DNA of 64,000 nt from Leeuwenhoekiella aestuarii (GCF_004104055.1 NZ_QOVJ01000001.1:1178001-1242000), one strand, 5' to 3'. Shown: positions 1 to 9,335, counted from the stretch's first letter. The notes: generated by a model from the sequence alone, not told the origin. Program-made: numbers and translations.

Positions 1-744
1 TCTTTTCAATTAAGAAATAATAATTATAGTGCATCAAATCAAGGAACTAGCAATACGGAAGGAGGAAAGTACTCAGATACATTTATAGGCTATTTGAAGG
101 ATAGTGATGATCCTAGATTAAATTCTATTGCTGCCGTATGGGTAGATGGAGTTCAGGTTACGGACACCGATTTGCAACAAGGTATGCCTAATGGTTTGAA
201 TAACAGACCTGATAATTTTGCGTCACTTTCTGAACCCAATTTATCTACCATTCTAAGCCTATCCTCTTCCCTGATGGTCATAGGTAGTTCTGAAATGAAC
301 TTATTATTAGCAGAAGCATCTATTAGGGGATGGGAATCTGGTGATGCAAAATCCTATTATGATAAAGCCATTCACAGCTCAATGAATACTATGGGGCGTC
401 TATATGGCACAGAAGCATCAATCTCTGAAGAAGCAATTGAACAATATATTGCTACGAAACCATTTCCAACCGGTTTTGATGCGCAAATGGAGCACATACA
501 TACTCAATTCTGGGTATCGGTTTTTCCAGATGAAATAGAAGTTTATTCCAATTGGAGAAGAACCAATTATCCTGTATTGACACCTGTAAACGTTACTGGT
601 AATTTAACCGGAGGTACAATCCCAAGACGACTTACTTATCCACCGGGTGAAATAAGTGTAAACTCAGAAAATTATAACCAAGCAATCTCTGCACAAGGAG
701 TCGATAACTTCACGACCAGAATATGGTGGGATGTTGCTGAATAA
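1..744 (+). CDS. SusD/RagB-family outer-membrane lipoprotein, 5' end cut by window
   Basis: The reading frame is open from base 1, so only about 247 C-terminal residues are present. The segment SSEMNLLLAEASIRGW followed by an alpha-helical stretch (YYDKAIHSSMNTMG) is the TPR-type core of SusD-like proteins, and the end (IPRRLTYPPGEISVN, then an NYNQAI box) is the usual SusD C-terminus. SusD proteins sit on the cell surface as the lid of a SusC TonB-dependent transporter; the susC gene should lie just left of the window. The next gene begins 12 bases downstream, so it probably heads the operon that runs to 5916. The metabolic neighbours suggest the cargo is a small nitrogenous compound or peptide rather than a glycan, but that is inference. 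Confidence 0.9.
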   Translation, partial: SFQLRNNNYSASNQGTSNTEGGKYSDTFIGYLKDSDDPRLNSIAAVWVDGVQVTDTDLQQGMPNGLNNRPDNFASLSEPNLSTILSLSSSLMVIGSSEMNLLLAEASIRGWESGDAKSYYDKAIHSSMNTMGRLYGTEASISEEAIEQYIATKPFPTGFDAQMEHIHTQFWVSVFPDEIEVYSNWRRTNYPVLTPVNVTGNLTGGTIPRRLTYPPGEISVNSENYNQAISAQGVDNFTTRIWWDVAE

Positions 745-756
745 AAATAGAATAAA

Positions 757-1236
757 ATGAAAGTAGAAAATAAAAGAAGAAACGTGTTGAAAAAAGTAGC
801 TGCATCAATCTTTGGATTTGCAGGTGCAGCTGCATTTGGCAATAACTTGACACCGGTTATCAATAAGGATCTTTCTATATCTCATAACACAGATGATGTG
901 GAAAATCAAGAGATACCATTGTTTTCAAGTTCTGTAGTTCATAATGGGTTAGTTTATATAGCAGGAAAAGGAGCTCATTTTGAAGGTGATATCAAGGATC
1001 ACACAGAATTTGTTCTTGATGAATTGAAAAAGGAGCTTGAGAAAGCCGGTTCTTCGATGGAAAAAGTTCTAAAAGTGAATGTCTACTTAGCTGATCTCAA
1101 TGATTATAAAGCTATGAATGAAGTATATCGAGGCAAGTTTGGAAAGAAACCCCCGGTAAGGACGACAGTCGCTGTTTATGGCGGCGTACCTGGAGATTCA
1201 CTCGTCGAAATTGACTGTATAGCCGCTCTAAAATAA
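757..1236 (+). CDS. Exported RidA/YjgF-family protein
   Basis: The 159-residue product is a RidA fold: the end (PPVRTTVAVYGGVPGDSLVE, then IDCIAALK) holds the conserved Arg that binds the carboxylate of enamine/imine intermediates and the family's typical closing strand. RidA deaminases hydrolyse reactive 2-aminoacrylate-type imines released by PLP enzymes. Unusually for the family, there is an N-terminal export signal with twin arginines (KRRNVLKK) and a hydrophobic stretch ending near residue 28, suggesting Tat export. It lies between susD and a PLP-enzyme gene (4 bp gap), so it plausibly cleans up imines made by the two SelA-like PLP enzymes in the same compartment. The family call is firm; the exact substrate is unknown. 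Confidence 0.9.
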   Translation: MKVENKRRNVLKKVAASIFGFAGAAAFGNNLTPVINKDLSISHNTDDVENQEIPLFSSSVVHNGLVYIAGKGAHFEGDIKDHTEFVLDELKKELEKAGSSMEKVLKVNVYLADLNDYKAMNEVYRGKFGKKPPVRTTVAVYGGVPGDSLVEIDCIAALK

Positions 1237-1240
1237 ACCC

Positions 1241-2491
1241 ATGATACATAGAAGAAAAGTTTTAAAGCAACTGGCAGTTTTGCCGGTTGCAGGGAGTCTT
1301 GTGCCCATTGATATGTTCTCGCCTCTTGTTCATGATTCTGATAAAGAGTCTGTTAACCCGTTAAAGAGAGATTATTTTAAAGAATTGGGGGTGAGAACTT
1401 TTATTAACGCAGCGGGAACGTATACGTTTATGACGGGCTCATTGATGAGACCTGAGGTTGTGGAAGCTATAGCAAATACCTCTGATGATTTTGTTAACCT
1501 TAATGAGTTACAGGACAAAGTTGGTGCACGCATTGCAGAATTACTCGACTGTGAGGCTGCTACAGTTACTTCTGGAGCAGCATCTGCAATTTCTCTAGGA
1601 ACTGCGGGCTGCATATCTGGAACCGATCCTAAAAATGCAGCACTTTTACCACATATAGACACTACCAAACTCAAAAGTGAGGTAATTATGCAACGTAAGC
1701 ATTCAATTGAATATGCACATGCTATTGAAGTGAGCGGGGCTAAGGTGATATATGTAGACACTAAGGAAGAGTTAGAAGCGGCGATTAATGAGAAAACTGC
1801 TATGTATTACTTTGTTAATTTCTTGAATTACGAAGGTCAAATACAATGGCAAGAGGTACTAGATATATGCCAAAAGCATAATGTACCCACGATGATTGAC
1901 TGTGCAGCAGATGTACCCCCTGTAGAAAATTTGTTCAAGTTTCAAAAAATGGGGTTTGACATGGTATGTTTTTCAGGAGGCAAGGGATTGAGGGGGCCTC
2001 AAAGTGCTGGAGTACTTTTAGGTAAAAAGAAATATATAGATGCAGCACGATTAAATGCGCCACCATTTGGAGAGACCATCGGCAGAGGGATGAAAGTCAA
2101 TAAAGAAGAAATAGTTGGCATGCTTGTAGCTATTGAAGATTTCCTTAACAGGAATCACGAAGAGGATTGGTTGCTATGGGAAAAGCAAATAGAATTAATA
2201 AAGGATAGTGTTTCTTCTTTCGAGTCTATGAAGACTGAGGTGGTTGTTCCAGAATTAGCCAACGTGGTCCCCACTTTACATTTAAAGTGGGATAATCGTG
2301 TGTTAAAAATAACAGGAGATCAACTCAAAGACGCCATGCGAATGGGACATCCTTCGATTGAGATCGCTGGTGGAGGTAGTAATTCGGTAAGTGTTACAAC
2401 CTGGATGCTTAAGCCAGGTCAAGAGCGAATAGTCGCAACTAGATTGAATGAAATTTTTAACGCTAAATCAGAAAAAAATCATGCTAAATAA
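1241..2491 (+). CDS. SelA-like PLP-dependent lyase/transferase, Tat-exported
   Basis: A 416-residue fold-type I PLP enzyme of the SelA / D-glucosaminate-6-phosphate ammonia-lyase (DgaE) superfamily. The Schiff-base lysine is K248 in the block FSGGKGLRGPQSAG, preceded by the cofactor-binding aspartate region (MIDCAADVPPVENL). The N-terminus (HRRKVLKQLAVLPVAG) is a twin-arginine signal, which fits a protein that must fold around PLP before export. Homologues typically sit beside a metallo-amidohydrolase, as here (11 bp overlap with the next gene). A likely activity is beta-elimination of ammonia from a D-amino or amino-sugar acid; true selenocysteine synthesis is unlikely because there is no sel context. 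It is paralogous to the product of 4693-5916. Confidence 0.87.
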   Translation: MIHRRKVLKQLAVLPVAGSLVPIDMFSPLVHDSDKESVNPLKRDYFKELGVRTFINAAGTYTFMTGSLMRPEVVEAIANTSDDFVNLNELQDKVGARIAELLDCEAATVTSGAASAISLGTAGCISGTDPKNAALLPHIDTTKLKSEVIMQRKHSIEYAHAIEVSGAKVIYVDTKEELEAAINEKTAMYYFVNFLNYEGQIQWQEVLDICQKHNVPTMIDCAADVPPVENLFKFQKMGFDMVCFSGGKGLRGPQSAGVLLGKKKYIDAARLNAPPFGETIGRGMKVNKEEIVGMLVAIEDFLNRNHEEDWLLWEKQIELIKDSVSSFESMKTEVVVPELANVVPTLHLKWDNRVLKITGDQLKDAMRMGHPSIEIAGGGSNSVSVTTWMLKPGQERIVATRLNEIFNAKSEKNHAK

Positions 2492-3746
2492 AAAACTACT
2501 GATTAAAATAGTACTCGTATGTATTCTAGGTAATTACAATACTGTTTTATCTCAACAATATGATTTAATTCTTAAGGGTGGAAGTGTAATCAATCCTAAA
2601 GATGGTAAAAGAGCGTCTATTTATGATATAGCTGTTTTAAATGATACCATTGTAGCTATTGATAAAAAAATTGCAGACTCAAAAGGTAAAAAGGTTGTTG
2701 ATTTAAAAGGATATTATGTTACTCCCGGATTAATAGACTTACACAGCCATCATTTCTTTGGTACCAAAGAAAATCATTACTTAAATGAGGGATTTCACGC
2801 AGTAGCACCTGATGGATTTACCTTTAGATCTGGAGTAACCACTGTAGTGGATGCAGGGAGTCCAGGTTGGAAGAATTTCGAAATTTACAAGAATACAATT
2901 ATCAAGCATTCCAAAACAAGAATTTTATCTCTACTTAATATAGTAGGAGAAGGTATGCGGGGTGGAGTTTGGGAACAGAACTTAAATGATATGGATGCTA
3001 AAATGACGGCACTAACCATTCAACAGAATCCTGAACTTGTAGGTGTTAAAGTTGCTCATTATTCAGGAGAAGAGTGGACTCCAATAGAACGCGCAGTGGA
3101 GGCCGGTGAGTTAGCGAATGTTCCCGTTATGATTGATTTCGGAGGCCATCAACCTCCGCTCTCTCTCACTAAACTATTGATTGAAGAACTTAGGCCGGGA
3201 GATATCTTTACGCATATGTACGCTAATCTTTCAAGTGTGCGAATGACCATTCTAGACCCTGATACTAAAAAGCTTTATGATTATGCGGTTAAGGGTAGAG
3301 AAAGAGGCATTATATTCGATGTTGGACACGGTGGAGGAAGTTTTGCATTTGCTCAAGCTGTTCCTGCAATGTCGCTAGGATTTTACCCAGATACGATCAG
3401 TACAGATTTGCATACGGATAGTATGAATGCAGGAATGAAAGACTTACTTAATATAATGTCAAAGTTTTTAAACCTTGATATGCCATTTGAGGCCATAATA
3501 GATGCAACAACTTGGCGCCCGGCACAAGTTATTCAGCGTCCTGAACTGGGTAAATTAGAAGTTGGAGGGGTTGCTGATATTGCTGTTTTGAGTATTCAAA
3601 AGGGAGATTTTGGTTTTGTTGATAGCGCAGGGATGAAAATGAAAGGAGATGAAAAAATTCAATGCGAAATGACCATCAGAGCGGGAGAAATTGTCTATGA
3701 CCTAAACGGTCTTGCAAGTGAACTATGGAATCAAACAGCTCAATAA
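2481..3746 (+). CDS. Exported amidohydrolase/deacetylase-family metallohydrolase (cog3964-like)
   Basis: An amidohydrolase-superfamily TIM barrel of 421 residues. Visible metal ligands are HSHH in DLHSHHFFG, the candidate carboxylated lysine in GVKVAHYSG, later histidines (GGHQPP, FTHMYAN) and the active-site Asp in ISTDLHTDS. This pattern matches dihydroorotase-like enzymes of cog3964 (Atu3266/EF0837 type), some of which deacetylate N-acetyl or O-acetyl acids, and whose genes commonly lie beside SelA-like PLP enzymes. I chose ATG 2481 over 2448: it gives a good Sec signal peptide ending at VLSQQ and an 11-base overlap with the upstream stop. It probably supplies the free amino substrate for the PLP enzymes. 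Confidence 0.88.
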   Translation: MLNKKLLIKIVLVCILGNYNTVLSQQYDLILKGGSVINPKDGKRASIYDIAVLNDTIVAIDKKIADSKGKKVVDLKGYYVTPGLIDLHSHHFFGTKENHYLNEGFHAVAPDGFTFRSGVTTVVDAGSPGWKNFEIYKNTIIKHSKTRILSLLNIVGEGMRGGVWEQNLNDMDAKMTALTIQQNPELVGVKVAHYSGEEWTPIERAVEAGELANVPVMIDFGGHQPPLSLTKLLIEELRPGDIFTHMYANLSSVRMTILDPDTKKLYDYAVKGRERGIIFDVGHGGGSFAFAQAVPAMSLGFYPDTISTDLHTDSMNAGMKDLLNIMSKFLNLDMPFEAIIDATTWRPAQVIQRPELGKLEVGGVADIAVLSIQKGDFGFVDSAGMKMKGDEKIQCEMTIRAGEIVYDLNGLASELWNQTAQ

Positions 3747-3753
3747 CAAAATT

Positions 3754-4674
3754 ATGAGTGTTTTTAGATTTTATCTCGTATTACAAGTATTATTTGTACT
3801 TAATGAAGGTTTCTCGCAAGACATGAATCGGGAAGAATTAATATACTTAACCGCGAGTTATACAGGAGACCGTTATGAAAATGGAAGACCGAAAATCCCG
3901 AGTGATTTATTAAAAAGGGCTGAACGTATTTCAATTGATGTTGCTTGGCAAATCTTGGATAATGAAGGGTACAAAGCGCAATACGAAGGCAATTGGGAAA
4001 CTCTTAATTCTGAAGTCATTGTCGGTAGAGCTGTAACCGCTATGTATCTACCTAGTCGTCCAGATGTGGAAAAGCAAATTCTGAGTAGGGGTCATAAAAA
4101 TGGGAGGATAGGTAATTCTAATTCTTGGCCAATTGAACAACTAGAGAAGGATGATGTTTACGTTGCTGATGCGTTTGGAAAAACTATAGGAGGTACTTTA
4201 ATTGGTGACAATCTTGCTAATGCTATATATGGGAAGACGGGTAAAGGTGTCATTTTTTATGGAGCATCTAGAGATAAAGAAGGATTAGCGATGATTGAAG
4301 GGTTTAATGCTTATGTCAAAAACTGGAATCCTACATTTCTGAAAAATGTGATGTTAGGTGGACTTAATACTCCTATTCATATTGGTGATGCAATTGTGAT
4401 GCCAGGAGATTTGGTTTTAGCAAAAGCAGATGGAGTTGTTTTTATACCCGCTCATTTGGCCGAAAAAGTGATTGAAACCGCAGAGTTTATTGAGTTAAGA
4501 GATGCCTTTGGACATACAATGCTAAGAGAGGGAGTTTATTCCAGTGGAGAGATAGATAATGAATGGACAGCAGCAATAAAAGAGCATTTTCTAAAATGGA
4601 TTAAACAAGAGCGCTTCAATGCTTCTTTAAGTATTGAGCAAATAGAACAATTTATGGAGCATCGAACTTGGTAA
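3754..4674 (+). CDS. Exported RraA-family protein (HMG/CHA aldolase-like)
   Basis: The 306-residue product has the RraA fold signature GGTLIGDNLANAIYGK, then GVIFYGASRDKEGL and DLVLAKADGVVFIPAHLAEK. The RD pair and upstream acidic residue correspond to the substrate and divalent-metal site of 4-hydroxy-4-methyl-2-oxoglutarate aldolases and oxaloacetate decarboxylases. The start at 3754 gives a Sec signal peptide (hydrophobic residues 5-17, ending near GFSQD), which is unusual because most RraA proteins are cytoplasmic. It starts 7 bases after the amidohydrolase stop, so it is in the same operon. A role cleaving or decarboxylating the 2-oxo acid produced by the PLP enzymes is a reasonable guess. 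Family certain, reaction not. Confidence 0.87.
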   Translation: MSVFRFYLVLQVLFVLNEGFSQDMNREELIYLTASYTGDRYENGRPKIPSDLLKRAERISIDVAWQILDNEGYKAQYEGNWETLNSEVIVGRAVTAMYLPSRPDVEKQILSRGHKNGRIGNSNSWPIEQLEKDDVYVADAFGKTIGGTLIGDNLANAIYGKTGKGVIFYGASRDKEGLAMIEGFNAYVKNWNPTFLKNVMLGGLNTPIHIGDAIVMPGDLVLAKADGVVFIPAHLAEKVIETAEFIELRDAFGHTMLREGVYSSGEIDNEWTAAIKEHFLKWIKQERFNASLSIEQIEQFMEHRTW

Positions 4675-4692
4675 TTAGAAAAAAACCTTTTT

Positions 4693-5916
4693 ATGAAACG
4701 AAGATATTTATTAAAAACACTACCGTTACTCCCAGTTGCAGGTAGCCTATTACCGACGCCATTAAACCTAATGCATTTCAATAAAAATATATCTAAGACA
4801 GATTATTTTGAAGAATTAGGGGTTGAAAAGGTTATAAATGCTGCTGCAACTATGACGTTTTTGTCGGGCTCTTTAATGCTTCCCGAGGTAATGGATGCTA
4901 TTAATTCTACCTCCAATGATTTTGCCAATATGTATGAGTTACAGGACAAAGTAGGAGTAAAAATTGCAGAAATGTTAAACTGTGAAGCTGCGATGGTTAC
5001 TTCGGGTGCTGCTTGTGCTCTTGTATTAGGAACAGCGGCTGCAATTACAGGTGATGATCCGGAAAAAATTAAAAGTTTACCCAGTTTTTCGGGTTCCCGT
5101 CCCGAGGTTATTATGCAGAAAAAACATAGATATGTTTTTGATCAGGCTATAACAACTACCGGAGCCAAAATTATAGAGGTTGAGAATGTATCTGAGATGG
5201 AGGCTGCCATTAATGAGAATACGGTTATGGCATTATTCTTCAATGCTGCAGAATCTTGGTTTGGGATTGAAGATAGTATATCTCATCAGGATTTTATAAG
5301 TGTTGCCCAACGATATAAAGTGCCATCATTTATTGATGCCGCTGCAGATGTACCTCCAGTAGAAAACCTGTTTAAGTATCAGGAAATGGGTTTTGATCTG
5401 GTTACATTTTCGGGGGGTAAAATGCTCAGGGGGCCTCAAAGTTCAGGCTTACTTTTTGGAAAAAAAGAGCTGATCGAAGCTGCTAAATTAAATTTTAGTC
5501 CACACGAGGCACCTATTGGGCGTCCTATGAAAGTTAATAAGGAGGAAATTTTCGGAATGTACGCAGCATTAAAAGCATATTTAGCTAAAGACCACGATGC
5601 AGAATGGCAAATGTGGTTAGATCGTACGAAAACCATAGGTGATATATTAGGAGAATTACCAGGTATTAAAACTAGTGTCAATATTCCTTCAGGGAGAGCT
5701 AATGTATTTCCTTCATTAGATGTCTTTTGGCCCGCTGAATATAGCATTAATGCCAAGGATGTTTATGAAGAACTTAAAAATGGGAAACCTAGTATAATTT
5801 GTAATCTATCAAAACGAAATAATCGGGACATAATTAATATTGGAGTCGTTCTTTTGAAAGATAAACAGGTGGAATTAGTAGCGAAACGCTTGAAAGCAAT
5901 TTTAATCAAACAATAA
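4693..5916 (+). CDS. Second SelA-like PLP-dependent enzyme, Tat-exported
   Basis: A 407-residue paralogue of the enzyme at 1241, sharing the blocks MYELQDKVG, AAADVPPVENLFKYQEMGFD and FSGGKMLRGPQSSG with the PLP lysine at K243. The N-terminus MKRRYLLKTLPLLPVAG is a clean twin-arginine signal. The two paralogues differ in the segment facing the substrate (residues about 165-185), so they may act on different stereoisomers or on successive intermediates, or form a hetero-oligomer. It is the last intact gene of the operon; a decayed gene and then a terminator follow. SelA/DgaE superfamily membership is well supported; the reaction is not known. Confidence 0.87.
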   Translation: MKRRYLLKTLPLLPVAGSLLPTPLNLMHFNKNISKTDYFEELGVEKVINAAATMTFLSGSLMLPEVMDAINSTSNDFANMYELQDKVGVKIAEMLNCEAAMVTSGAACALVLGTAAAITGDDPEKIKSLPSFSGSRPEVIMQKKHRYVFDQAITTTGAKIIEVENVSEMEAAINENTVMALFFNAAESWFGIEDSISHQDFISVAQRYKVPSFIDAAADVPPVENLFKYQEMGFDLVTFSGGKMLRGPQSSGLLFGKKELIEAAKLNFSPHEAPIGRPMKVNKEEIFGMYAALKAYLAKDHDAEWQMWLDRTKTIGDILGELPGIKTSVNIPSGRANVFPSLDVFWPAEYSINAKDVYEELKNGKPSIICNLSKRNNRDIINIGVVLLKDKQVELVAKRLKAILIKQ

Positions 5917-5930
5917 TTAAAATGCTAATA

Positions 5931-6288
5931 ATGAAAATAATATAGAGTACCCCTTTTTTTTTGTCTTAATAAGCTTTGGGATTCAAGCCCAGTCTAAGGT
6001 GAAAATTTCAAAACTAAAAGAAGGTGACATTTTAAAAGTTGGACCACAATCAACAGAAGATTTAAAATACGTTAAACCTTCAAAAGCAAATTTCATTATC
6101 AAAAATGAATGACTAGCAAATAAGAAAAGGTTATTTATAAGAGTGTCGAAGTACTTAGCGTTAACAATGAAAATAGAGACAAACCTTTTATCACCGTTAA
6201 GTTTACTTAAGGAAAAGCAGCTAATACTTTTGATTATTTTGAAACCGTATTAAAACATCCAATTGACTCAGGAGAACTCTTACTATAG
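5931..6288 (+). pseudogene. Decayed gene for a secreted protein at operon end
   Basis: ATG at 5931 starts MKII and then hits TAG. Past the T-run at about 5953-5962 another frame reads LISFGIQAQSKVKISKLKEG and continues for about 30 codons to TGA at 6110. A third frame then reads IYKSVEVLSVNNENRDKPF, with a stop, then NTFDYFETVLKHPIDSGELL to TAG at 6286. Joined, these give a signal peptide plus about 110 residues of a coherent small secreted protein, broken by at least two stops and two frameshifts. The family is not recognised. It probably was the last gene of the upstream operon. Confidence 0.6.
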
Positions 6289-6340
6289 CTTTATAAAGGC
6301 TTTGCCTAGTTAAACTGAGTAAGGCAATAGATATTTTATA

Positions 6341-6378
6341 AGCACAATTTCACAAATAGAAATTGTGCTTTTTTTTTA
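6341..6378 (+). terminator. Rho-independent terminator of the susD-PLP operon
   Basis: A perfect 10-bp stem, AGCACAATTT and AAATTGTGCT, encloses a 9-base loop and runs straight into nine T residues. It follows the decayed last gene of the operon and should end its transcript. Confidence 0.9.
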
Positions 6379-7640
6379 ATAATTGATCAACAGGAAGTAT
6401 GGTTGTAGCAAAAACTCAACATATCTAGAGGTTCTGATAAAGTATATATTAAATTCTTAATTTTTGGAAACGACTAAACTATACTGAATAAACCCCATTT
6501 CCCTCCATTCCGCAAAAGGCCTGTCTTGAGCAAAGTCGAAGGGCTTCATTCCAGAAAAAGAGGTTTATTCCAAAATCTTGAACCCAATCCGGAAAAGGAT
6601 TGCGTTCGCCTGATCCTGCTGACTTCAAGTTTGCGTTTTACAAGAAACTTTTAACCAACTTCAAAGCGGTAGTTGAACATCCTGTACAGCACTCATTTCC
6701 TTTTCGTTTAAGAACTAAAATTTAGCCGGAGCCGCTTTGCATAACCAGGCTCCCCTGTCGCACTTTTTATAAAAGCGCTTCCTTGCTAAATTTTAAAAGG
6801 AAGTCTGTCGAAAAGGAAACGCGATGGCGCTATGGGAAGTAAATGGAACTGCAATCCAGATCCTCTTTTTCGTTGCCTTGATCTTAAAATAGGAGGTGAT
6901 TGAAGTGTTCTGAGCTGGATGGAACACCAAGAAAAACGCTCCAGATATAATAAGTAAATGGGTTTGCTCCTCATTTAATTTGACAGCATTTGATATCAAA
7001 ATTAATGCGGATTTTAATTGATAACTTAGGGTGTAAAAGTTATCGTTTTGAGGAGCGAAGCGGATAAAAATGAAAAGCAAGAGGATAACCCGCTGCGCGA
7101 GGTTACGGTATACATTTTATAAATTAAGTTGTTGGTAATCAGTTGATTGTTTGTTTTTTTAACTGATTGGTCTTTAGATTTTTGCGACAAAAGCTCTGGG
7201 AGCCCCTATTTTTAGTGAAGATTTTGCGACAAATCGATTTATTCTGCTTGCACTTAAGGCTGAAGATTTTTTATAAAACCAATTGAGTTCCGAATTTTGA
7301 TAATTATCTCCAAACAATAAAGAGTACTACAATGAACTGGATGAAAATAGATTTGAAGACTGAGATAGTAAGGATTTTTAGATACTCTAAGTTCAAGTCT
7401 ATTCTTCGATCGCCGGATTAGATCTTTACCTGTGTGGAGTTATAGCAATCTTATTTTTTGCCTTATTAGTATTCTATTCATTGAATTGAAATTTGGAAAT
7501 AACCCTTAATCTTTCACGTGCCAAATCATAAATATTTGTACTTCAGTTTGATCGTATGAAAACCCATCAAATACATAATCGAATCTTTTTTATAATTTTT
7601 TTTTGGAAAAAGGGGATCATATAAAATATAATACTTAATA
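6379..7640. other. Gene-free stretch, no convincing content
   Basis: About 1.26 kb without a credible gene. Open frames on the minus strand at 6786-7080 show no family features and no ribosome-binding context. At 6521-6550 the string TTGAGCAAAGTCGAAGGG resembles a short dispersed repeat frequent in flavobacterial intergenic DNA (from memory). TTTTGCGACAAA occurs twice near 7180-7230. Nothing else was recognised. Confidence 0.4.
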
Positions 7641-7644
7641 TTAC

Positions 7645-7668
7645 ACTGTATTAGTAAAGTAATACAGT
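7645..7668. promoter_or_regulatory. Perfect palindrome, likely operator of the GntR-type regulator
   Basis: ACTGTATTA, six bases, then TAATACAGT: 9-bp perfect arms ending 14 bases before the ATG of the ABC ATPase gene. The operon it precedes encodes a GntR/YtrA-type repressor (9336), and regulators of that subfamily usually bind a palindrome of about this size at their own operon promoter. Binding here would block transcription or the start of translation. The assignment to this regulator is inference. Confidence 0.65.
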
Positions 7669-7682
7669 AAAACAGTCTATAT

Positions 7683-8501
7683 ATGATTCACATTGACTCT
7701 TTAGAATTTTCACATGTAAAACATGACAGGTTATTTAATGACTTAGGATTTCAAGCAGAGCCTGGGAGCATTACCGGTCTTTTAGGAAAAAATGGTGCCG
7801 GGAAAACCAGCTTATTAAAACTAATCGCAGGGATATTATTTCCAGATAAAGGTAATATTCAGGCCCTGGGCTATCAACCTAAAAAGCGACATCCGGATTT
7901 TTTAAAACAAGTCTATTATCTGCCTGAAGAGTTCTATCTACCCAGTACATCAGCAACAAACTACATAAAAGCCAATAGCAGTTTTTATCCAAAATTTGAT
8001 CACGAGTTGATGCGTAGTCAGCTGCTGGACTTTGAAATCCCAATTAAAAATTCATTGGATAAGCTATCTTACGGGCAAAAAAAGAAGTTCTTAATCTCCT
8101 TCGCCCTTTCGACCAAATGCAGCCTGCTCATATTAGATGAGCCTACAAATGGTTTAGACATTCCCTCAAAAACGCTTTTTAGAAAATTGCTCGCGGGAGC
8201 ACTGGATGAGAATCAATTGGTACTTATTTCAACGCATCAGGTAAAAGATGTGGAGAATCTTATTGATCGTGTCACGATATTGAACGACGGTAAGATCAGC
8301 TTTGATCAGGATATTCTCAGTATATCTGATCATTTTCAATTTACAACACTACCCAATTTAGATAACCAAACACTATTGTATAGCGAGAGAAGTCCCAACG
8401 GTTATAAGGTTATTTTGGATAACCCGGGTAGTAATTCGCAGGTAGACATTGAATTGTTATTTAACGCCATCACTCAAGGCATAAAACTGGAAGGACTATG
8501 A
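7683..8501 (+). CDS. ABC transporter ATP-binding protein
   Basis: A 272-residue ABC ATPase with Walker A GLLGKNGAGKTSLLK (about residue 35), a signature motif degenerate from LSGGQ (LSYGQKKKF), Walker B LLILDEPTNGLD and the H-loop in ISTHQ. The C-terminal 60 residues form the extra domain common in two-component drug or lipid exporters. The stop overlaps the ATG of the membrane-protein gene (ATGA), so the two are translationally coupled and probably form one transporter. The ATP-GntR-membrane grouping is the YtrA-type antibiotic- or envelope-stress export arrangement. Substrate unknown. Confidence 0.93.
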   Translation: MIHIDSLEFSHVKHDRLFNDLGFQAEPGSITGLLGKNGAGKTSLLKLIAGILFPDKGNIQALGYQPKKRHPDFLKQVYYLPEEFYLPSTSATNYIKANSSFYPKFDHELMRSQLLDFEIPIKNSLDKLSYGQKKKFLISFALSTKCSLLILDEPTNGLDIPSKTLFRKLLAGALDENQLVLISTHQVKDVENLIDRVTILNDGKISFDQDILSISDHFQFTTLPNLDNQTLLYSERSPNGYKVILDNPGSNSQVDIELLFNAITQGIKLEGL

Positions 8502-9334
8502 AAACAGGATCTATTTTTAGTGCTTCACGCCTTTTCCGCCTAAGCAAAAGACACTTTTTACACAACTATAAAGTTCTTTTGACCGCCATTCTTGTAGGTT
8601 TCGGTATTTCCTTTTTAATAATTGCCTTCCTACAATTTATGAACGGAGCGAATCAAAGTGGAAATACAATGTTCATAGTAATCGGAGTTTTAGGCTACGC
8701 GCTCTTAGGTGGTTTCTATATTAGTTCTTCCTTTTCGTATTTTAGAAATAAAGAGAAGGCTCAGGATTATTTAATGTTACCCGGGACCGCCTTAGAAAAG
8801 TATTTAGTTGAGTTTGTATTCTACCCTCTACTTTACTTGTTGCTATTCCCTATGCTTTATCTTCTAGCCTACGAGCTGAGTACTTCATTTATATCTATAA
8901 TTAAACCCCACTTCATTCCATTCAATCTTAAGGAAGAATTTTATGAAATTTTGGTTTTAGAGGGTTACTATACAGAGGATGGAGTTCCAATAACTTCACG
9001 AGTAAACTTTTTGATTTTATGGGTCACAAGTAGTTTTTCTCTTGCTATGGCCTTCTTTCTGGGAGCCTCAGCTTTCAAGAAACAGGTAATGCTCAAAACA
9101 CTATTAGGACTAGCTATATACTTTGGTCTCTGCTCGTTACTACTCTATTATTTAATGGTTGAACTAAAATGGAGTAATTACGATATAAATGACACCAAAA
9201 CATTTCTATCTCCAATTGGTTCAGAAGATCATTCCCCAAAACCTATAATTAATTTCTTTAGCTATTGGATTCTTTCTTGGGGTATTCTATTTAGTGTCGT
9301 ATCATTCTTTAAGCTCAAAGAAAAGGAGGTTTAG
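8498..9334 (+). CDS. ABC transporter membrane subunit
   Basis: 278 residues with about six hydrophobic segments (near residues 25-45, 55-80, 105-130, 170-195, 200-225 and 245-268) and no enzyme motif. It overlaps the ATPase gene by 4 bp and ends one base before the regulator start, as expected of the permease half of an ABC exporter. A long polar loop (residues about 130-170) lies between membrane spans. I infer the ABC-2-type permease role from topology and gene order; there is no sequence signature that proves it. Confidence 0.75.
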   Translation: MKTGSIFSASRLFRLSKRHFLHNYKVLLTAILVGFGISFLIIAFLQFMNGANQSGNTMFIVIGVLGYALLGGFYISSSFSYFRNKEKAQDYLMLPGTALEKYLVEFVFYPLLYLLLFPMLYLLAYELSTSFISIIKPHFIPFNLKEEFYEILVLEGYYTEDGVPITSRVNFLILWVTSSFSLAMAFFLGASAFKKQVMLKTLLGLAIYFGLCSLLLYYLMVELKWSNYDINDTKTFLSPIGSEDHSPKPIINFFSYWILSWGILFSVVSFFKLKEKEV

Positions 9335-9335
9335 T

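Noticed and set aside
1241-2491. L-seryl-tRNA(Sec) selenium transferase as the function of the SelA-like enzymes
   Set aside because: Exported by signal, duplicated in a catabolic operon and without any selenocysteine genes nearby.
6786-7080. Open frames on the minus strand in the gap before the ABC operon
   Set aside because: No recognisable domain, no plausible start signal, and sequence of non-coding appearance.
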